Virus record (IMG/VR): IMGVR_UViG_3300009514_000087
Coordinates: 1 to 24,649 of that record
DNA length: 24,649 bases
Direction: 5' to 3' (one strand)
Source of the DNA: a virus
Shown here: positions 1-8,489 of the stretch, in pieces
Layout: every line of letters starts with the position of its first letter
How positions within the stretch are numbered: the stretch's first letter is position 1
Position numbers and translations under genes: made by a program
The notes under the pieces: model-generated
Databases searched by the model: none
What the model was told of the DNA's origin: nothing
What the model saw: only the letters and a program-made list of their open reading frames with translations

Positions 1-261
1 TGGGGTTACAACGAACTGTGTTGATGTGTCATAGGCATATAGATAAGAAGTTCCAGCTACAACGGTAGCTAGCTTGTTATCTATTCCTGCCAAATGAGCG
101 GCTAGATCGTCAATATCATTTGCTTCGGCAGGTGATGAAGTAGGTGTATAATTAGTTGGATTAAAAGTAATATCAAGCAGGTCGCCATTGATTTCATCAA
201 TGCCGCCGTCTACATGTCTCTTTGCATGCTTTGATATTGGTGATCCACCGCTTCTTGACAT
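1..261 (-). CDS. Phage tail/virion structural protein, N-terminal part (runs off left edge)
   Basis: An open frame of 87 codons runs from an ATG at 261 to the left edge, so only the N-terminus is present. A GGAG ribosome-binding site lies a few bases before the ATG and overlaps the stop region of the upstream gene (3-nt gap), so the two are probably co-translated. Near the N-terminus it reads KHAKRHVDGGIDEINGD, then a segment like NPTNYTPTSSPAEANDIDDLAAHLAGID. The H-x3-GG-x-DE pattern followed by a D/A-rich linker is common in tail-fibre or baseplate-associated proteins of tailed phages. That is family memory, not a domain match, and the function of the missing remainder is unknown. Confidence 0.7.
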   Translation of the reverse strand, partial: MSRSGGSPISKHAKRHVDGGIDEINGDLLDITFNPTNYTPTSSPAEANDIDDLAAHLAGIDNKLATVVAGTSYLYAYDTSTQFVVTP

Positions 262-264
262 ATT

Positions 265-897
265 TTACTCCACGATTATCGACGCAATATAGCTAACGCC
301 ATCACCGTTGTTACTTGCGTTGATATAGATATTGTCCTTCTTATGATTGTGATCAATAGATATAGATGCCCCTTGAGGTAGAATGTAGCCGTTAGATGAA
401 GTAACCCCTGACTTTCCGACAAACACATTTCCTACATTTGTTTCTTTAGCCGCAATAGTAACTGTACCAGTATCTTGAGAAGCCGACAATAGAATCACAG
501 CGACTCCAGCCGTAGCTACTTGGGTTTGTCCATGAACTATCTGTTCCAAAGAGGCCGGCTCTGTAATCACTTTAGTGCTTTTTATTGTGATATTGGCTGT
601 ACCGCTACTGTGAGCTAGAGATCGAACTCGAAAGGTGTCTGTGTCCCTAGTTGCCACGGCTCGAAGAAACACTAAATTATCATCAGAAATCAACCCTGTG
701 GTAGGTTGGATAAGTCCATTTTCTAGAGATTCCAACCCAACAGGAAAGAAATCAGAACCATTCAAAGAAGCTTCAAAAATAAGCTCAACACCAGCGTATG
801 TTGGACCAATAATAACCACACTAATCAAAGAATCTCTGATGTTAGTCAAAGATACTGTCTGTCCTGCTCCTGTTATTGATCCTGTTGTTGTTGACAT
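265..897 (-). CDS. Phage virion/tail-fibre-type protein, 210 aa
   Basis: A beta-rich protein with almost no Cys or Trp and many Ser, Thr, Gly, Val and Ile. Residues about 1-110 carry a pattern (GSITGAGQTVSL, then YAGVELIFEASLNGSDFFPV) often seen in phage structural proteins: a strand-rich module in which the protein acts on 'E.S.DG..F.PV'. The remainder (about 115-210) looks like a second beta domain (QTQVATAGVAVIL, then NGYILPQGASISID), similar to head- or tail-decoration Ig-like folds. The ATG has an AAGGA site 7-8 nt upstream. It is the middle gene of a minus-strand run of three. I infer a virion role from composition and neighbours; the exact part (fibre, decoration or baseplate) is not resolved. 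Confidence 0.7.
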   Translation of the reverse strand: MSTTTGSITGAGQTVSLTNIRDSLISVVIIGPTYAGVELIFEASLNGSDFFPVGLESLENGLIQPTTGLISDDNLVFLRAVATRDTDTFRVRSLAHSSGTANITIKSTKVITEPASLEQIVHGQTQVATAGVAVILLSASQDTGTVTIAAKETNVGNVFVGKSGVTSSNGYILPQGASISIDHNHKKDNIYINASNNGDGVSYIASIIVE

Positions 898-909
898 CTA
901 ACTTTTTCC

Positions 910-1590
910 TTATATATTCTTAACCGCTATCACGGTAATGTCTAAAGTAGCAGAACCGCTATCTAATTGAACTGTCCAGTTGTTATTCGCTGTAGTTTGA
1001 GGGAAAGGTGGACTGAAATTCAACTGGAAGCGGGTGTTTTGATCTAATCTAGTAACGAAATTTATTGTTCCTGCGGTTGAGTCCCTGAGAGTTACTTGAA
1101 CGTTATTCTTATTGCATGTCATTACGATGGCCGTAAGATCGTGATAGACTCCTGCTCCGCCCGCAGAAAGAACTGTAGTCTCAGAGGCACTAGTTATCTG
1201 TGTGTATTGGCTAGTAACCAAGTCCCGTACATGACTTTGAACAACAACTAATCTACCAACATCATCGGTCATGAATTGAGCACGATCAGCGTTTGCAACT
1301 GCGGTAGGATTTGCTGTTCGAGCAACGCCACCAATTTTTACTGGATTCCCGGAATCTACGTCATCATGAGCAACATCGCCTTCAACTTGATTGATACCTC
1401 CGCTGACTGCGGCTACATCTACGTATAATGCACCATCTGCATTTACCTGAAACGGGGCATAATCTCCATCTGTGCCGGCTAGCGGGGCTAGCGTGTCGTT
1501 TCTTACCCCTAAGACAAAAACTCCGGCGTCACCCGAAGAATGGGGATCATCTTCTATTTGCTCGGAAGTAGATAAATTGATAAATACCAT
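910..1590 (-). CDS. Phage virion/tail-fibre-type protein, 226 aa
   Basis: First gene of the minus-strand structural run. The centre (about residues 70-118) contains VEGDVAHDDVDSGNPVKIGG followed by ARTANPTAVANADRAQFMTDDVGRLVVV. This 'HD..DsGnPvKiGg.A....Pta...gdr....tD..Grl' block recurs in tailed-phage virion proteins, as I recall the family. The C-terminal half is a beta-rich domain (YHDLTAIVMTCNKNNVQVTLRD, then DLDITVIAV-like strands) resembling a receptor-binding or decoration module. A GATAAATACAG-type promoter sits about 27 nt upstream on the minus strand. The ribosome-binding site (AGAGAGA) is weaker than in the neighbours. A virion role is likely; the subunit is not identified. Confidence 0.75.
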   Translation of the reverse strand: MVFINLSTSEQIEDDPHSSGDAGVFVLGVRNDTLAPLAGTDGDYAPFQVNADGALYVDVAAVSGGINQVEGDVAHDDVDSGNPVKIGGVARTANPTAVANADRAQFMTDDVGRLVVVQSHVRDLVTSQYTQITSASETTVLSAGGAGVYHDLTAIVMTCNKNNVQVTLRDSTAGTINFVTRLDQNTRFQLNFSPPFPQTTANNNWTVQLDSGSATLDITVIAVKNI

Positions 1591-1600
1591 GATCTCTCTC

Positions 1601-1630
1601 TATAGATAGATACGTACTGTATTTATCTTA
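1601..1630. promoter_or_regulatory. Divergent late-type promoter region
   Basis: The 54-nt gap between divergent genes holds two AT-rich sites. On plus, TATAGATAGATACG (1601-1614) ends 31 nt before the ATG at 1645. On minus, AAGATAAATACAG (1617-1629) ends 27 nt before the ATG at 1590. Both resemble the T4 late promoter core TATAAATA, a single -10-like box recognised by gp55-type sigma factors. Similar sites precede the genes at 2329, 10063, 23154 and 24333. Assignment is by motif similarity and spacing only. Confidence 0.45.
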
Positions 1631-1644
1631 AAAGGGTAATTTCT

Positions 1645-2268
1645 ATGTCACTCGATATTGCTGTTCGTGCAGCTTCTGGGTTAACTTTGATTGCGACCAT
1701 CCAAAGACTATCTGATAGCTTTTATTGGAATGACGTAGCCTCGGCATTTCAAGCCGGACCTAGTTTCGCCAATAAGTCTATCTCTCTAACCGAAGGAACT
1801 AGCGAAGATACATCCACCTATACGGCTAGCGTGACGGGCTTAGATACACCAGAGTATATTCTTGTCAGAATCCATAATTCGACAGGCACACGCACTCTGG
1901 GGCTTGCACACACTTACGTGAGAGAAGACGAAGAGATTGAAGCCGTAGCAAACATCTACCATACAGACACTGAATTTACCATTGACGACGCAAACACACA
2001 GGATGAATACACTGTTACATGGTTCAAAAATGCAGAAAGAATCACAAGCGGCATCACTTCCCCAACAATCCAGGTAATCAAAAGAGTAGACGGCACAGAC
2101 TTAATTGCGAGTACGGCCATGACTCAGGTAGGTACAACTGGATCGTATAAATATGACGAAACAACTAACAGGGCCACTCTCGGCGAAGATGTAATTATCA
2201 TTGTTTCGGCCACAATCGATGGAGCAACACGAAGTTTTTCAGTGGTTAGAGGAAGAGACTCAGCCTAA
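1645..2268 (+). CDS. Phage structural-type beta protein, 207 aa
   Basis: Starts at ATG 1645 behind AAAAGGG. Two halves are visible. Residues about 1-95 read like a small beta sandwich (LTLIATIQRLSDSFYWND, then STYTASVTGLDTPEYILVRI). This resembles virion proteins that take 'parameter plus value' modules, such as BppU-type N-terminal domains. Residues about 96-207 form another strand-rich unit (TEFTIDDANTQDEYTVTWFK, then a C-terminal VSATIDGATRSFSVVRG). No Cys, no signal peptide and no membrane segment. It lies directly before the giant repeat protein and opposite the minus-strand structural genes, so a tail or fibre accessory role is inferred. The function is otherwise unrecognised. Confidence 0.65.
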   Translation: MSLDIAVRAASGLTLIATIQRLSDSFYWNDVASAFQAGPSFANKSISLTEGTSEDTSTYTASVTGLDTPEYILVRIHNSTGTRTLGLAHTYVREDEEIEAVANIYHTDTEFTIDDANTQDEYTVTWFKNAERITSGITSPTIQVIKRVDGTDLIASTAMTQVGTTGSYKYDETTNRATLGEDVIIIVSATIDGATRSFSVVRGRDSA

Positions 2269-2300
2269 TTTTCTGCATTCTTTTGTATCTGCCGGCCTGG

Positions 2301-2313
2301 TAGATAAATACAC
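2301..2313 (+). promoter_or_regulatory. Candidate late promoter for the repeat-protein gene
   Basis: TAGATAAATACAC lies 15 nt before the ATG at 2329, with GGAG in between. It is the closest match in the window to T4 late TATAAATA. A transcript from here would have a very short leader that still keeps the GGAG site. Confidence 0.5.
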
Positions 2314-2328
2314 TTACGGAGATATTCT

Positions 2329-5300
2329 ATGGCCGGTATGATCCCACATTTTTTACGATACATCCTTGTTCTCAAGAGGCCAAGGCTGCGGGGTGGAAAT
2401 TTTGCCTATACTGGCTCTGGCACGCTCAATATTGGAGGATCAGCCGGAGTTCAATTCACGGTCCTATATGTCGGCTCCGGTACACTAAACATTGGAGGGA
2501 CCGTCGGGGTCTCAGTTAGTTACCACTATATTGGCTCTGGAGCCATCGATATCGGTGGTCAAGCCGATATCCAGATCAGCTACACCTACAACGGTTCCGG
2601 TACGATCAATATCGGTGGTCAAGCTGATATTCTGGCCAATTATATTTACAGTGGTTCGGGTGGATTGACTATCTCTGGTTCTGCCGGCATTGTAGCTAGT
2701 AATTACAGCTACACTGCTAGTGGTTCGGGAGGAATCGTAACTGGTGCGGCGGCTGTCGCTTCGACCTACTTTACCTATATCGGGTCAGGTGCTCTCAATA
2801 TTGGCGGTAGTTTCACCTCGCAGACCAACTTTACCTACACCGGCTCCGGTACATTGAATGTCGGCGGAGACGCTACAGAAACGCCGGTACTTAACTATTC
2901 CGGTTCTGGTACAATTAACATTGGTGGACAGTCCAACCTACAAGTAAATTATGTCTACATCAGTTCTGGAACCATCAATATCGGCGGACAAGCCGAACTT
3001 CAGATAAATTACGTCTACACCGGCTCTGGGACGCTTAATATCGGTGGTAATGCTGAAAGTCGAACAAACTATAGCTACGCTGGTTCTGGTACGCTCAATA
3101 TCGGTGGCGACGCTGCTGAAGAGCCATGCTTCAACTATTCAGCTACCGGTGGATTGACGATCAGTGGTAGTGCTGGAATAACTGTAAGCTACAATTACGC
3201 AGGTTCTGGAACATTAAACATCGGTGGGGATGCTACTGAAACTCCCATCTTTAGCTACACCGGTTCTGGAACCATCAATATCGGCGGTGACGCCACTGAA
3301 GAGCCATGCTTTAGTTATTCTGCTGCCGGCGGGCTAACGCTTTCCGGTTCCGCCGGAATTATAGCCAGCAACTACAGCTACACAGCCACGGGCAGTGGTG
3401 GGCTTATCACTGGGGCGACGGCCATTGCTTCTACCATATTTAGCTATATCGGCTCTGGGACATTAAATATCGGCGGCAGTTCTGGGTCGCAGACAAACTA
3501 CAGCTATACAGGATCAGGTACGCTCAATATCGGTGGCGATGCTGCTGAAGAGCCATGCTTCAACTATTCAGCCACTGGTGGGATAACAATCACTGGCTCC
3601 GCTGGACTAAGAGTTAACTACAACTATACTGGGTCGGGAACTCTCAATGTCGGTGGAGACGCTACCGAATCTCCAATATTTACCTACACTGGATCGGGGA
3701 CGCTCAACATCGGTGGCGACGCGGTTGAAGAACCGTGCTTCAATTATTCGGCCGCTGGTGAATTAACGATCACTGGCTCTGCCGGACTAAGAGCAGTTTA
3801 TATCTATACCGGATCAGGAACGTTGAATCTATCCGGTTCAGCAAATACTCCAGGTCGCTTTACCTACGATGGCTCTGGAGCCATCAATATCGGCGGGACT
3901 GCTGGACTAAGAGTTACCTACTACTATACAGGCTCTGGAACACTCACTATTGGCGGAGAGATTCCAGCAGGCAATTTCACTTACACCGGCTCTGGTACGC
4001 TTAATATTGGCGGGTCTGCTGGAGTTCAGTTTAGCTTAACTTACACAGGATCAGGAACCCTCAATATCGGCGGAGATGCAGCCGAAGAGCCTTGCTTTAA
4101 TTATTCTGCTACAGGTGGATTAAATCTTTCTGGTTCCGCAGGAATTGTAGCTAGCAACTACAGCTACACGGCCACAGGCAGTGGTGGACTTATCACTGGT
4201 GCGGCGGCCATCGCTTCTACCATATTAAGCTACACTGGATCAGGTACTCTCAATATCGGTGGTGACGCCGCAGAAGAACCATGTTTCAGCTACTCTGCAA
4301 CAGGTGGCTTGGTAATCACAGGTCAAGCAACTGTCCAACTACAGTTGAGCTACACGGGATCGGGTACTCTCAATATTGGTGGCGATGCCGAAGAACAACC
4401 AACATACACATATACTGGTTCTGGAGCAATCAATATTTCTGGATCGGTCGATACACAGAAAGATTACACCTACACCGGTTCGGGCACGCTCAATATCGAT
4501 GGTAGTGCTGGCATTCAGGTAAACTACACGTACACCGGAAGTGGCACAATTTTCCTCTCTGGTCAAGCTGGGCTCAATGAAGGTAACGACTTTACGTACA
4601 ATGGCTCTGGCACAATAAACATTAGTGGAACTGCCGGAGTCCAAACCAACTATACGTATACGGGCTCAGGAACACTGAGTGTTAGCGGATCAACAGACGT
4701 TGTAGCCACATACAACTACGGCCAGACTGAAGGTGGACTTAATATCGGCGGCGACGCAGATGAAACAATAGTCTTTACCTACACAGGTTCCGGAACCCTC
4801 AACATCGGTGGCGATGCTACTGAAGTCCCAACATTCATTTATATTGGTTCCGGCACGCTCAATATTGGCGGTGATGCCGCCGAAGAGCCTTGCTACAACT
4901 ATGCAGCATCGGGTACTCTCACCATTGGTGGAGACGCTACCGAATCTCCAACTTTCTACTATGTTGGTTCCGGAACACTCAATCTCTCCGGACAAGCCAC
5001 CACTTCTCCCGAGTTTACTTACATAGGCTCAGGGGCTCTTACCATTGGTGGAGATGCAGGTGAAGAACCTTGCTTTAGTTATTCTGCTACGGGCGGGCTA
5101 ACGCTTTTCGGATCAGCCGGCATTGTAGCTAGCAATTACACATACACCGCTAGTGGTTCAGGAGGAATTGTAACTGGAGCGGCGGCTGTCGCTTCGACCG
5201 TTTTCTACTATGTCGCTACTGGTGGGCTCGTCATTGGCGGAGATGCAGTTGAAGAGCCTTGTCTCACTTACGTCGGATCAGGGCAAATTACCATCGGCGG

Positions 5301-6606
5301 ACAAGCTGGTGTATCTGTTAATTACACCTATGCTATGTCTGGCGGGATCATAGTCGATGGTGATCCAGGCGATAACTACATTCCGAATTACATCTACGGC
5401 CAGACTCAAGGTGGATTAAACATCTCGGGTGAAGTCAGCCTTGGAAGTAACTTCACCTATATCGGCTCTGGCGGACTTGTCATTGGCGGAGCAGCGACAA
5501 TCATTATTGTCTACTACTATGTTGGCTCCGGAACACTAAACATCGGCGGACAAGTAAGCATTGCTACCAACTATGTTTACGGAGCAACCCAAGGTGGACT
5601 CCTCATAGATGACGGAGAAGCAACAGTCTCGGCGAATTATGTCTACGGCCAGACTCAAGGCGGACTAGTGATCGGCGGAGAAGCCAATGCATCCGCTACA
5701 TTCACATACACCGGATCAGGCACACTCAATATCGGCGGCGATGCTACAGAAGAACCATGCTTCTCTTATGTTGGAAGCGGTGGCCTTGTCATCTCTGGCG
5801 AAGCTCAAAATATTGTTGTCAACCGCAACATTACTGTTGGCGGTACGCTCTATCTCGGTGGAGACCCAGGAAGGTTCACCACTTACATCTATGGGCCAAC
5901 TCAAGGCGGGCTTATCATCGGTGGATCAGCCGATGCGGAATATGTTGCCCCTGGACTAGCTGGCGGAACTCTCGTTCTAGGTGGAACAGTTGGAATTATC
6001 CAAGTACGTCCACTCTTCCGATATTCTGGATTGGTATGCTTAATTATTGGCTCTCTCGGTGTCTCCGTTAAAACCTACCGCACAAAACAGATCAAATGGA
6101 AACTTGGAGACAAAGTTCAAATCAAAGGTCGTAAAGGAACCTATACAATAAAGAGTATTTGCTCTCGTGGGAGCACCATTTACTACACGTTAAATAATGG
6201 CATAGAACGCCCTGAGTATTGTCTCGTCACTCCTTCAGAGAATAACAAGTGTCTTATTAAGGATTGGCAAAAGATCAAACAAAATGCCTTGGAGGCAATA
6301 GAAAAGTTAAATGCCATTCCTCCAGAGAATATACCCCCCAGGGCTATGTACGCAAGGTTTAGCCTCGGAGAAAAGGTACTAGCTAGACCTGACTACTTTA
6401 AGGGAAAGCCAAGCAATATCGTTAAGATTTGTCTCACAAGTAATCCTTGTGCTATGTACACGCTTAACGACGGGAGAACCTTCTCAGAAGAACAATTACT
6501 GCGGCCAAGCGAAGCATTAGCTTTCAATACCTTGAATTGGCAAGACAAAAAAGATCAGGCCATTGATCGAAATATGAAGCTAATGGGCATGTTAGGTCAA
6601 GATTAG
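2329..6606 (+). CDS. Giant tandem-repeat protein (about 60 x 20-residue repeats) with duplicated C-terminal SH3/KOW-like modules
   Basis: 1425 residues, starting at ATG 2329 with GGAG 7 nt upstream. Residues 1-25 are a short basic, hydrophobic head (HFLRYILVLKRPRLR). Residues about 26-1250 are about 60 repeats with consensus YTGSGTLNIGGDA plus 6-9 variable residues. Each unit begins with Tyr and carries SGxLxIGG, as expected for a beta-solenoid or beta-helix fibre. Ten units contain the variant EEPC with one Cys each. Others are YGQTQGGLxIGG, or ATGGLTLSGSAGIVAS paired with TGSGGLITGAAAIAST. Residues about 1255-1425 differ entirely: Lys-rich, and apparently a tandem duplication. Each copy has (K/S)LG(D/E)KV, then a YTLN(N/D)G strand, a YCLVTPSE or QLLRPSE end, and a Trp/Lys helix. 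I infer a long tail fibre or surface adhesin; the C-terminal modules could anchor it or bind a ligand. It could also be a host-attachment scaffold. The repeat family is not one I can name. Confidence 0.85.
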   Translation: MAGMIPHFLRYILVLKRPRLRGGNFAYTGSGTLNIGGSAGVQFTVLYVGSGTLNIGGTVGVSVSYHYIGSGAIDIGGQADIQISYTYNGSGTINIGGQADILANYIYSGSGGLTISGSAGIVASNYSYTASGSGGIVTGAAAVASTYFTYIGSGALNIGGSFTSQTNFTYTGSGTLNVGGDATETPVLNYSGSGTINIGGQSNLQVNYVYISSGTINIGGQAELQINYVYTGSGTLNIGGNAESRTNYSYAGSGTLNIGGDAAEEPCFNYSATGGLTISGSAGITVSYNYAGSGTLNIGGDATETPIFSYTGSGTINIGGDATEEPCFSYSAAGGLTLSGSAGIIASNYSYTATGSGGLITGATAIASTIFSYIGSGTLNIGGSSGSQTNYSYTGSGTLNIGGDAAEEPCFNYSATGGITITGSAGLRVNYNYTGSGTLNVGGDATESPIFTYTGSGTLNIGGDAVEEPCFNYSAAGELTITGSAGLRAVYIYTGSGTLNLSGSANTPGRFTYDGSGAINIGGTAGLRVTYYYTGSGTLTIGGEIPAGNFTYTGSGTLNIGGSAGVQFSLTYTGSGTLNIGGDAAEEPCFNYSATGGLNLSGSAGIVASNYSYTATGSGGLITGAAAIASTILSYTGSGTLNIGGDAAEEPCFSYSATGGLVITGQATVQLQLSYTGSGTLNIGGDAEEQPTYTYTGSGAINISGSVDTQKDYTYTGSGTLNIDGSAGIQVNYTYTGSGTIFLSGQAGLNEGNDFTYNGSGTINISGTAGVQTNYTYTGSGTLSVSGSTDVVATYNYGQTEGGLNIGGDADETIVFTYTGSGTLNIGGDATEVPTFIYIGSGTLNIGGDAAEEPCYNYAASGTLTIGGDATESPTFYYVGSGTLNLSGQATTSPEFTYIGSGALTIGGDAGEEPCFSYSATGGLTLFGSAGIVASNYTYTASGSGGIVTGAAAVASTVFYYVATGGLVIGGDAVEEPCLTYVGSGQITIGGQAGVSVNYTYAMSGGIIVDGDPGDNYIPNYIYGQTQGGLNISGEVSLGSNFTYIGSGGLVIGGAATIIIVYYYVGSGTLNIGGQVSIATNYVYGATQGGLLIDDGEATVSANYVYGQTQGGLVIGGEANASATFTYTGSGTLNIGGDATEEPCFSYVGSGGLVISGEAQNIVVNRNITVGGTLYLGGDPGRFTTYIYGPTQGGLIIGGSADAEYVAPGLAGGTLVLGGTVGIIQVRPLFRYSGLVCLIIGSLGVSVKTYRTKQIKWKLGDKVQIKGRKGTYTIKSICSRGSTIYYTLNNGIERPEYCLVTPSENNKCLIKDWQKIKQNALEAIEKLNAIPPENIPPRAMYARFSLGEKVLARPDYFKGKPSNIVKICLTSNPCAMYTLNDGRTFSEEQLLRPSEALAFNTLNWQDKKDQAIDRNMKLMGMLGQD
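2404..6075 (+). repeat. In-frame tandem repeats, about 60 units of 57-66 nt
   Basis: Reading units from each Tyr gives 60 consecutive repeats, mostly 20 codons, with 19-, 21- and 22-codon variants. Protein sequence is conserved but synonymous codons vary widely, so most duplications are old or selected to diverge. Exceptions are recent-looking. About 65 nt spanning the EEPC unit are almost identical near 3090 and 3517. A two-unit block occurs four times (2647-2775, 3316-3444, 4102-4230, 5080-5208). The repeat keeps frame throughout, with no stops. Confidence 0.9.
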
Positions 6607-6632
6607 AGATGTCTTGATCCGATAATTATAGT

Positions 6633-8045
6633 ATGAACCTGATCACTGTTCACAACAATTACTCCCAACTCTTAACCGATAGCGAGAAGCTGAAAGATAC
6701 ACTTTGGAGGCTCTTACGATTCCGAGACAAAGGTTACTTTCATAGTGCTTTGTATAAGCAGAAGAAATGGGACGGGTTTAGAGACTTCTTTAGCAAGAAG
6801 ACAGGTAAGTTTCTAACCGGCTTAATTCCGGAAGTCAAACTAGCCCTGCGTAAGTTGAAGGTTGAATATCAAGTCAGAGATGATCGGGAAGCGTTCTCTT
6901 TCTGGTATAGAGAGATCGATGAACACTTCATGAATTATGGAGATAACCCGATTGTCTTGTATGACTATCAGGTAGAGCTTGTTAATCAAATCATACAAAA
7001 TCATCGTGGAATCGTTACCGCCCCTCCCGGTTCTGGCAAGACCAATGTAATGATCGCCTCCATAAAAACACTTCCCCCTAATACACCCACTCTGATTCTT
7101 GCAAATAGAACAAGCCTCGTAGATCAGAACTATGAGGAACTTCAAAAATGGGGATTCGGTAATGTAGGTCGCGTCTATGGGAGAAAAAATGATCCCAACT
7201 ATATCACCTGTGTAACATCCCAGAGTGCCCATAAGATTCCTGATCTCGACAAGATCAAGGTTCTATTTGTTGATGAAATCCATGAAATGATGAGTGCTGG
7301 ACCAATCAAAATCTACAAGCAACTTAAGAATTGCTCTGTTCGAATCGCAATGTCGGGAACCCCATTCAAATTTGACGGCAAAGACCCTGTACAAAAATAT
7401 CAGGTCAAAGGATGGATCGGCCCGCCATTCAAGACGAAAATCACCGAAGAGGGCGTACTTAGTACGAAATTCCTCCAAGAACGCAAAACACTTTCTGTAT
7501 CGAACTGCACCTTCTGGCCGCTGCATGAACCAGACTTGAAATATGCCATTTATCAAGATGCGGTAACGTATGGTCTCGCAGAGAATCATACATTTCACAA
7601 AATCGTCGCCAATCTAGTTGAGGAACGATGTCCTGGCAGAACACTGATTCTTGTAGAGAGACTTGCTCATGGCGATCACTTGAAGAAGCTCATTCCGGGT
7701 TCTTTTTGGATCAAGGGAGAGGATGATCTTGAAACCCGCCGATTTGTAATTGACCACCTAAAGAACTACAAAGGCAACCTAGTCGCTATTGCCACACAAG
7801 GCATTTTGAATACTGGTATCAATGTGATGGTACACAACCTCATCAATTGTGCCGGAGGAAAGGCAGCCCATCAGATCGTACAGAGAATTGGTCGTGGTCT
7901 TCGTCAAGCAGACGATAAGGTGGCCCTAGAGTATCACGACTTCATGTTCCACATGAATCCCTACTTGGAAAAGCATTCCGAAGAACGAGTCAAGATACTC
8001 GATAAGTCGGGACACAAGATCAAAATAATGGATGAGTTGCCGTAG
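6633..8045 (+). CDS. uvsW: UvsW-like DExH recombination helicase
   Basis: 470-residue SF2 helicase. Motif I APPGSGKT is at residues 130-137, motif II DEIH at 214-217, motif III SGT at 241-243. The second RecA-like domain follows, with TLILVER (337-343), motif V around GILNTGINVM (390-399) and motif VI QRIGRGLR at 417-424. Residues about 25-85 (KKWDGFRDFF, KTGKFLTGLIPEVKLALRKL) match the small N-terminal substrate-binding domain of T4 UvsW, which unwinds branched DNA, reverses stalled forks and helps the switch to recombination-dependent replication. Length is close to T4 UvsW (about 500 aa). An in-frame TGA lies just upstream, so ATG 6633 is the first usable start, with only a weak ribosome-binding site. 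The gene converges on the minus operon with a 2-nt gap and no terminator. Confidence 0.88.
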   Translation: MNLITVHNNYSQLLTDSEKLKDTLWRLLRFRDKGYFHSALYKQKKWDGFRDFFSKKTGKFLTGLIPEVKLALRKLKVEYQVRDDREAFSFWYREIDEHFMNYGDNPIVLYDYQVELVNQIIQNHRGIVTAPPGSGKTNVMIASIKTLPPNTPTLILANRTSLVDQNYEELQKWGFGNVGRVYGRKNDPNYITCVTSQSAHKIPDLDKIKVLFVDEIHEMMSAGPIKIYKQLKNCSVRIAMSGTPFKFDGKDPVQKYQVKGWIGPPFKTKITEEGVLSTKFLQERKTLSVSNCTFWPLHEPDLKYAIYQDAVTYGLAENHTFHKIVANLVEERCPGRTLILVERLAHGDHLKKLIPGSFWIKGEDDLETRRFVIDHLKNYKGNLVAIATQGILNTGINVMVHNLINCAGGKAAHQIVQRIGRGLRQADDKVALEYHDFMFHMNPYLEKHSEERVKILDKSGHKIKIMDELP

Positions 8046-8047
8046 CT

Positions 8048-8488
8048 TTACTCGCAACTCAAAAGTAGTTGATCGTCCTTCCACACGGACAGGCAGTGAA
8101 CTTTAGTCTCGGGCCAGAATCTCAACTCATCAACAATCATTTCCTTGAGTTGCATTACGCTCTTAGCTTCTCTATCTAGACTGTATTGCCCTGTGGTATA
8201 ATTGAACAAGTCATTCAGCGGCCAGCGGACATTCATCACATGCCAGAACCTGCACTTTTCTAAACTTCCTTTGAGTTTCGGCAATGCCGATACGACTCTA
8301 AGCATCAAAGGAAGTGATATCCTCTTGAATTGCGGGCTGGTATTAAAAACCTCATTATGGCGACGTTGACCTTCGATTGCCGAAACCACGGACTCAAGTC
8401 GATCTTTGGGAACATCCTTCAAAAGACCAGTTGGTATCCAAAGTCCAACTAGTTTCTCGGCAGTCAGTAGTTCTTTTTCGTCATTCAT
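8048..8488 (-). CDS. Unknown protein, 146 aa
   Basis: Not recognised. The start is ATG 8488, one base after the stop of the DDAH-like gene, with TAGGTGA as ribosome-binding site. A GTG three codons earlier is possible but less well placed. The protein is soluble and mixed alpha/beta, with WIPTGLLKDVPKDRLESVV near the N-terminus and four Trp overall. No Cys pair, signal peptide or membrane segment. The KDVPKDRLES and LKEMIVDELRFW stretches look helical. It ends the minus operon and is probably translated by coupling to the upstream gene. No function is proposed. Confidence 0.75.
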   Translation of the reverse strand: MNDEKELLTAEKLVGLWIPTGLLKDVPKDRLESVVSAIEGQRRHNEVFNTSPQFKRISLPLMLRVVSALPKLKGSLEKCRFWHVMNVRWPLNDLFNYTTGQYSLDREAKSVMQLKEMIVDELRFWPETKVHCLSVWKDDQLLLSCE

Positions 8489-8489
8489 T

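Noticed and set aside
4281-5026. Long open frames on both strands (4281-4505, 4339-4644, 4690-4995, 4808-5026) inside the repeat gene
   Set aside because: They follow the codon periodicity of the repeated Gly/Ser/Asn-rich gene and have no ribosome-binding sites; shadows of the real frame.
5687-6071. Alternative plus and minus frames near the end of the repeat gene
   Set aside because: Same shadow effect; protein sequences are low-complexity His/Leu/Trp translations.
2404-6075. CRISPR array, because of regularly spaced short repeats of about 60 nt
   Set aside because: The repeats stay in one reading frame, diverge by synonymous changes, and have no constant repeat with unique spacers.
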